This document shows positions 13,604 through 17,159 of a stretch of 17,159 nt of DNA, one piece after another (within the stretch, counting starts at the first letter, position 1; every line of letters starts with the position of its first letter). The position numbers and the translations under genes were made by a program. The stretch spans positions 39,643 through 56,801 of the forward strand of contig DFDW01000030.1 of the NCBI GenBank assembly GCA_002369315.1, in the 5' to 3' direction. Under the pieces are notes generated by a model, which did not search any database, was not told the origin of the DNA, and saw nothing but the letters and a program-made list of their open reading frames with translations. Origin of the DNA: Ruminococcaceae bacterium UBA3818 (GTDB lineage: Bacteria > Bacillota > Clostridia > Oscillospirales > Ruminococcaceae).

Positions 13604-15628
13604 ATGGAAAGAAAGATAAATTCCAAGCGCATTTGGATATTATTCGGTATTGTGCTGGCGATCTGTCTGATTTTCGGTCTGGTACTGATTGAAATCCAAA
13701 TTGTACACGGCCAGTCTTACTCTGAGCTGGCCACAAAAGGTGCCACCCGATCACAAATCATCCAGGCTGTCCGCGGGGAAATCACCGACCGGTATGGGCG
13801 ACCGCTGGTCCAGAATAAAGTAGGCTATAATATCACGTTGGACAGGGCCTATCTGGCCAAAGGGGAAGAAAATGAAATCATCCTCCGGCTGCTGGAACTG
13901 CTGACTGCTGCGGGCGATCCGTGGATTGACAAGCTGCCGATTACCGATACGGAGCCGTTTGCGTTCCGGGAAGGGCAGGAATCACAGGTTGCCAAGCTGA
14001 AGGATTTTTTGAACGTCGGGTCTTACACTGGCGTGGATGATGTGATGAGCTGGCTGGTGGAGCGGTATCATCTGGAGGAATATACTCCTTTGCAGCAAAG
14101 GCAGCTGGCCGGTATCCGCTACGAGATGGAGCGGCAGGGTTTTTCCATTACAACGCCTTATACGCTGGCGGCGGATGTGGCGGTTTCCACCGTCATCCAA
14201 ATCAAGGAGCGCTCCTATGAGCTTTCCGGCGTTATGGTGGTGGAAAGCACCATCCGGGAATATGTGGCGGGAGATATCGCGCCGCACCTGGTGGGACAGA
14301 TCGGCCCGATTTACGCGGAAGAATATGCCGAACTGAAAAACAAAGGCTATGCGATGAACGATATCATCGGAAAAAGCGGTATTGAGGAGGCGTTTGAATC
14401 CCAGCTGAGGGGCCAGAACGGCAAGCGGACCATCACGCTCAATTCCAACGGCGAGGTGATCGATGCCTCGGTGACCGAACCACCGGTTCCCGGCCATTCG
14501 ATTATGCTCACCATTGACATCGATCTGCAGCGGGTGGCGCAGGATTCGCTGGAACAAGAGATCCTCTGGCTGCAGGCCAACGGAGAAGAAGGCGAAGGAA
14601 AGGAAGCCACTGCGGGCTCAGTGGTGGCCATTGACTGCAAAACCGGCGAGATCCTGGCGATGGCCAGCTATCCGACCTACAATCTGGCCACCTATAATCA
14701 GGATTACAACGACCTTTTGGCCAATCCGGACAATCCGCTTTTCAACCGGGCCTTGCAGGGGACCTATGCGCCTGGCTCGATTTTCAAGCCTCTGGTGGGG
14801 ACCGCCGGCCTGCAGGAAGGGCTGATCACCCCTTCTTTTACCTACACCTGCAATCATGTTTATACGTACTATGAGGACTATCAGCCCAAATGTCTGGGAT
14901 GGCACCCCAATTTTACGGTCATGGATGCGCTGCGGGTTTCCTGCAACATCTTCTTTTATGATTTGGGACGTCGTTTGGGAATTGATACTCTGGTGGATTA
15001 CGCCAGACAATTCGGACTGGGAGAATCAACCGGGGTCGAATTGCCGGAGGCGACCGGCCATATGTCCAGCCCGGCGTACAGTGAGTCGTTGGGGGAAATC
15101 TGGAACCCCGGCGATGTACTGCAGACCTCTATCGGCCAGGGCAAAAGCCTGTTTACGCCGCTGCAGCTGGCTACCTATACCGCAACGCTGGCAAACGGAG
15201 GCGTGCGGATGAAATCCCATCTGGTCAAGAGCATCAAAAGCTATAGCCTGGATGAAACGGTGGAAGAGATTGAACCGGAAGTAGTGGTCGATATGGGATT
15301 GTCGGAAACGGCGGTCAGCGCCATCCGGGACGGCATGATCCGTGCGTCCGGCCAAAATGGATACAGCGGAACTTCCGGTGCGTATTTTGGCCGTTACCCG
15401 ATTTCGGTAGCGTCTAAAACCGGCACGCCGGAAACCACTGGTTATCCGAACGGCACCTATATCTGCTATGCGCCGGCCGACGACCCGGAAATCGCGGTTG
15501 CGGTGGTTATTGAAAACGGTTACCATGGCTATTGGGGCGCGGCGGTGGCAAAGGCGATTTTTGACGAGTATTTCTTTGGGAAAATCAACGACCAGCTGCC
15601 CACCGCTACCGACACCCTTTTGCCGTAA
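13604..15628 (+). CDS. mrdA: Class B penicillin-binding protein, PBP2-type elongation transpeptidase
   Basis: This encodes 674 residues. It has a short cytoplasmic N-terminus, one membrane anchor (about 9-31), a pedestal/dimerisation domain (from RGEITDRYGRPL at 57-68), and a transpeptidase domain from about 300. The three active-site motifs are intact: SxxK at S392-K395 (GSIFKP), SxN at S446-N448 (SCN) and KTG at 605-607 (SKTGTPE). It cross-links peptidoglycan during side-wall growth as partner of RodA and MreBCD. Its place directly after mreD supports the PBP2/MrdA assignment over the division protein FtsI/PBP3. It lies 68 bp after mreD with a hairpin just before the ribosome binding site. 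RodA is not encoded here. Confidence 0.9.
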   Translation: MERKINSKRIWILFGIVLAICLIFGLVLIEIQIVHGQSYSELATKGATRSQIIQAVRGEITDRYGRPLVQNKVGYNITLDRAYLAKGEENEIILRLLELLTAAGDPWIDKLPITDTEPFAFREGQESQVAKLKDFLNVGSYTGVDDVMSWLVERYHLEEYTPLQQRQLAGIRYEMERQGFSITTPYTLAADVAVSTVIQIKERSYELSGVMVVESTIREYVAGDIAPHLVGQIGPIYAEEYAELKNKGYAMNDIIGKSGIEEAFESQLRGQNGKRTITLNSNGEVIDASVTEPPVPGHSIMLTIDIDLQRVAQDSLEQEILWLQANGEEGEGKEATAGSVVAIDCKTGEILAMASYPTYNLATYNQDYNDLLANPDNPLFNRALQGTYAPGSIFKPLVGTAGLQEGLITPSFTYTCNHVYTYYEDYQPKCLGWHPNFTVMDALRVSCNIFFYDLGRRLGIDTLVDYARQFGLGESTGVELPEATGHMSSPAYSESLGEIWNPGDVLQTSIGQGKSLFTPLQLATYTATLANGGVRMKSHLVKSIKSYSLDETVEEIEPEVVVDMGLSETAVSAIRDGMIRASGQNGYSGTSGAYFGRYPISVASKTGTPETTGYPNGTYICYAPADDPEIAVAVVIENGYHGYWGAAVAKAIFDEYFFGKINDQLPTATDTLLP

Positions 15629-15743
15629 CCAAACATAATTCGGGAAAAACATTCTGCCTGCGTATAGCCGGAGGATGCATACGGGAGTGATTACCGGCGG
15701 GAAAGCAAGCCAATGACAATAAAAACGCCGGAAGCTGCCGCGC

Positions 15744-15773
15744 TTGACAATAATAAAAAGATAAAGATATAAT
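15744..15773 (+). promoter_or_regulatory. Consensus promoter upstream of the hairpin and yitT
   Basis: Perfect TTGACA (15744-15749) and perfect TATAAT (15768-15773) with an 18-bp spacer. Predicted start is near 15780, right where the long hairpin begins. The rest of the 15629-15743 stretch holds nothing I can name. Confidence 0.85.
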
Positions 15774-15781
15774 TACAGAAG

Positions 15782-15832
15782 AAAAAGAGCGACAGCGTAT
15801 CATATTTTTATGATACGCTGTCGCTCTTTTTT
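15782..15832 (+). terminator. 23-bp perfect hairpin terminator/attenuator before yitT
   Basis: Bases 15782-15804 pair perfectly with 15809-15831 around a TTTT loop, and the right arm ends in six T (15827-15832). It can end the mreBCD-PBP2 transcript. Because a consensus promoter places +1 at about its first base, most transcripts from that promoter would be RNAs of about 50 nt. Confidence 0.85.
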
Positions 15833-15871
15833 ATCTGCAAAAAGATAAAACAAACGACAGGAGGTCTTTTT

Positions 15872-16734
15872 ATGGCCCAAAAAGCATCGTTCTTTTATTT
15901 ACGGGTATTGCAGACGACAAAACAGATATTGTGGGAATGTATGGGGAGCATACTGATCGCCGTTGGGATTTATAATTTTGCGGTTCAAGCGGAATTCCCC
16001 ATGACGGGTTTTTCGGGGATTTCCATTATTTTGTACCGCCTTTTGAATATTCCCATTGGGCTTTCAACCATCCTGCTCAATATTCCGGTCGCGATCCTTT
16101 GCTATCGCCTCCTCGGAAGAAAATTTTTTGTGAGCTCGCTTCGCTGCATGATTATTTCTTCATTAATCATTGACTATGTGGCCCCTTTGTTCCCTGTTTA
16201 CGGGGGAAGCCGCCTTCTGGCAGCGCTTTGTACCGGTATTTTTGGCGGACTAGGATATGCCGTCATTTATATTCGAAATTCATCCACCGGAGGGTCCGAT
16301 TTTATCATAATGGCGATCAAGGCGGTTAACCCCCATTTGTCTTTGGGAAATATCGCATTTTTGTCCGATGTAGGAATCATTTTGGCAGGAGGCATTCTTT
16401 TTCGGGATATAGACGGCATTATCTACGGGATGATTGTGAATTACATTTTTGCAATTGTGGTCGATAAGGTAATGTACGGCGTAAATGCAGGGAAAATGGC
16501 GCTGATCGTCACGAATTGCGCAGAACAAATCTGCCGGAAAATCGATGCCGTTTGTCAGCGCGGAACTACGATAATAGGGGTGCGGGCGGATATCAGGGAA
16601 CGCAAAAGCAGATTGTCATGTGTGCTTGCAGCAACAAGGAAATGTATCAGGTTCAGAAAATCGCAAAAGAAGTGGATGCACAAGTCAAAAGCGGCGCGAC
16701 CAAAGTCGCGCCGCTTTTGAAAACCAAGGGTTAG
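15872..16734 (+). pseudogene. YitT-family membrane protein (DUF161/DUF2179), frameshifted
   Basis: The ATG at 15872 follows AGGAGG by 7 nt. The N-terminal part has five to six membrane helices with family motifs (MTGFSGISIILY, NIPVAILCYRLLGRKF, NSSTGGSDFI, DGIIYGMIVNYIF), then the soluble DUF2179 domain begins (ALIVTNCAEQICRKI). At codon 236 the frame changes: the DUF2179 signature continues (AGGYQGTQKQIVMCACSNKEMY) in another frame. Adding one G to the GGGG run at 16577-16580 restores TIIGGAGGY, which fits the family T-x-[IL]-x-G-x-G-x-Y pattern, and gives 287 residues ending at TAG 16734. Unrepaired, the protein ends at 16720 with a basic tail. The function of YitT proteins is unsettled; membrane transport is assumed. 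Confidence 0.75.
16687..16718. terminator. Bidirectional terminator inside the end of yitT
   Basis: AAAAGCGGCGCGAC (16687-16700) pairs perfectly with GTCGCGCCGCTTTT (16705-16718) around CAAA. T-runs exist in both directions. It lies within the last codons of yitT and downstream of the convergent asnA. Confidence 0.75.
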
Positions 16735-16784
16735 GGACATATTTTTACAGATGAGCCGGTCGTTTTGCGAGGGCGTTTTCTGTG

Positions 16785-16811
16785 AAAAGCCATATCTCTC
16801 CCGGCCTTTTT
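16785..16811 (-). terminator. Weak terminator candidate at the end of asnA
   Basis: On the minus strand AAAAGGCC and GGCTTTT can pair with one bulged G around an 11-nt loop, ending in TTTT. It overlaps the asnA stop codon. The stronger hairpin at 16687-16718 may be the real end. Confidence 0.35.
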
Positions 16812-17159
16812 ACAGCAGATGGACGCCTCTGGCTTCGCAGGCATCGATCATCTCATTGGACCAAACTGCCGCCTGCACTTCACCGATGTGTACTTTATTG
16901 AGCATCAGCATGCAGATGCGGGATTGCCCGATACCGCCGCCCATCGTCAGGGGAAGCTGCCCTTCCAGGAGCATCTTATGAAACGGCAGCTGGGCGCGGG
17001 ATTCACAGTTCGCTTTGGACAGCTGCTCTTTTAGCGATTTTTCGTCTACCCGGATTCCCATGGAGGAAATTTCCACCGCCCGGTTCAAAAGCGGGTACCA
17101 TACCAGGATATCGCCGTTGAGGGCCCAGTCGTCATAGTCGGGCGCGCGGCCGTCGTGGG
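16810..17159 (-). CDS. asnA: Aspartate-ammonia ligase AsnA, C-terminal part
   Basis: The frame enters from the window's right edge and ends at TAA 16812-16810; about 116 residues of a protein of usually about 330 are visible. Motifs match AsnA, the ammonia-using asparagine synthetase with a class II aminoacyl-tRNA-synthetase-like fold: HDGRAPDYDDW, NGDILVW, ISSMGIRVDE, RAQLPFHKMLLEG and the C-terminal MGGGIGQSR motif-3-like segment with its ATP-binding arginine, then HIGEVQAAVW. It makes asparagine from aspartate, ammonia and ATP in the cytoplasm. It is convergent with yitT. Its start, promoter and any T-box leader lie outside the window. Confidence 0.93.
   Translation of the reverse strand, partial: HDGRAPDYDDWALNGDILVWYPLLNRAVEISSMGIRVDEKSLKEQLSKANCESRAQLPFHKMLLEGQLPLTMGGGIGQSRICMLMLNKVHIGEVQAAVWSNEMIDACEARGVHLL

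Noticed and set aside
15674..15715. 13-codon frame MHTGVITGGKASQ after PBP2
   Set aside because: The GGAGG is almost touching its ATG and nothing else supports translation.

Overview
The window looks like chromosomal DNA of a low-to-mid GC Gram-positive anaerobe, most likely class Clostridia (Oscillospirales/Ruminococcaceae-like). This is inferred from gene content (mreBCD-PBP2, YfhO, YitT, DUF3795, a COG2509 FAD protein under a purine riboswitch), strong AGGAGG-type ribosome binding sites, sigma-A promoters and many classical stem-loop terminators. No rRNA, tRNA, transposase, integrase, phage gene or CRISPR array was seen. I found no clearly new multi-gene system. The interest lies in regulatory RNA and in several single-base oddities.

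Layout. 1-287 (+): C-terminal end of a neurotransmitter:sodium symporter family transporter, ending at a bidirectional terminator. 361-1434 (-): HisC-like PLP aminotransferase with its own promoter and a 12-bp palindromic operator candidate. 1649-3058 (-): COG2509 FAD-dependent protein. It is preceded by a consensus promoter and a guanine-type purine riboswitch whose 5' end coincides with the predicted transcription start. 3483-6149 (+): YfhO-family polytopic membrane protein. 6300-7889 (+): DUF3795 protein plus RlmI-like 23S rRNA methyltransferase, then a strong terminator. 7974-9696 (+): esterase and LacX/YeaD-like aldose 1-epimerase, separated by 4 bp. 9818-10435 (+): nitroreductase broken by one in-frame amber codon.

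10880-15628 (+): cell-elongation operon mreB-mreC-mreD-PBP2, driven by a TTGAGA-N17-TATAAT promoter. MreB filaments, the MreC/MreD membrane partners and the PBP2-type transpeptidase are the core of the Rod complex; RodA is not in the window. A terminator-like hairpin lies between mreB and mreC. mreC has no ATG/GTG/TTG where its membrane anchor begins, and an AUA codon sits at ideal distance from the ribosome binding site.

15629-16734 (+): a consensus promoter firing directly into a 23-bp perfect hairpin with a U-tract, followed by a yitT-like gene frameshifted at a G-run. 16810-17159 (-): 3' part of asnA (aspartate-ammonia ligase), converging on yitT.

Three features (nitroreductase amber, yitT frameshift, mreC AUA start) are each one base away from a normal gene. 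They may be real mutations or consensus errors in the assembly, which only reads or a second strain can decide.
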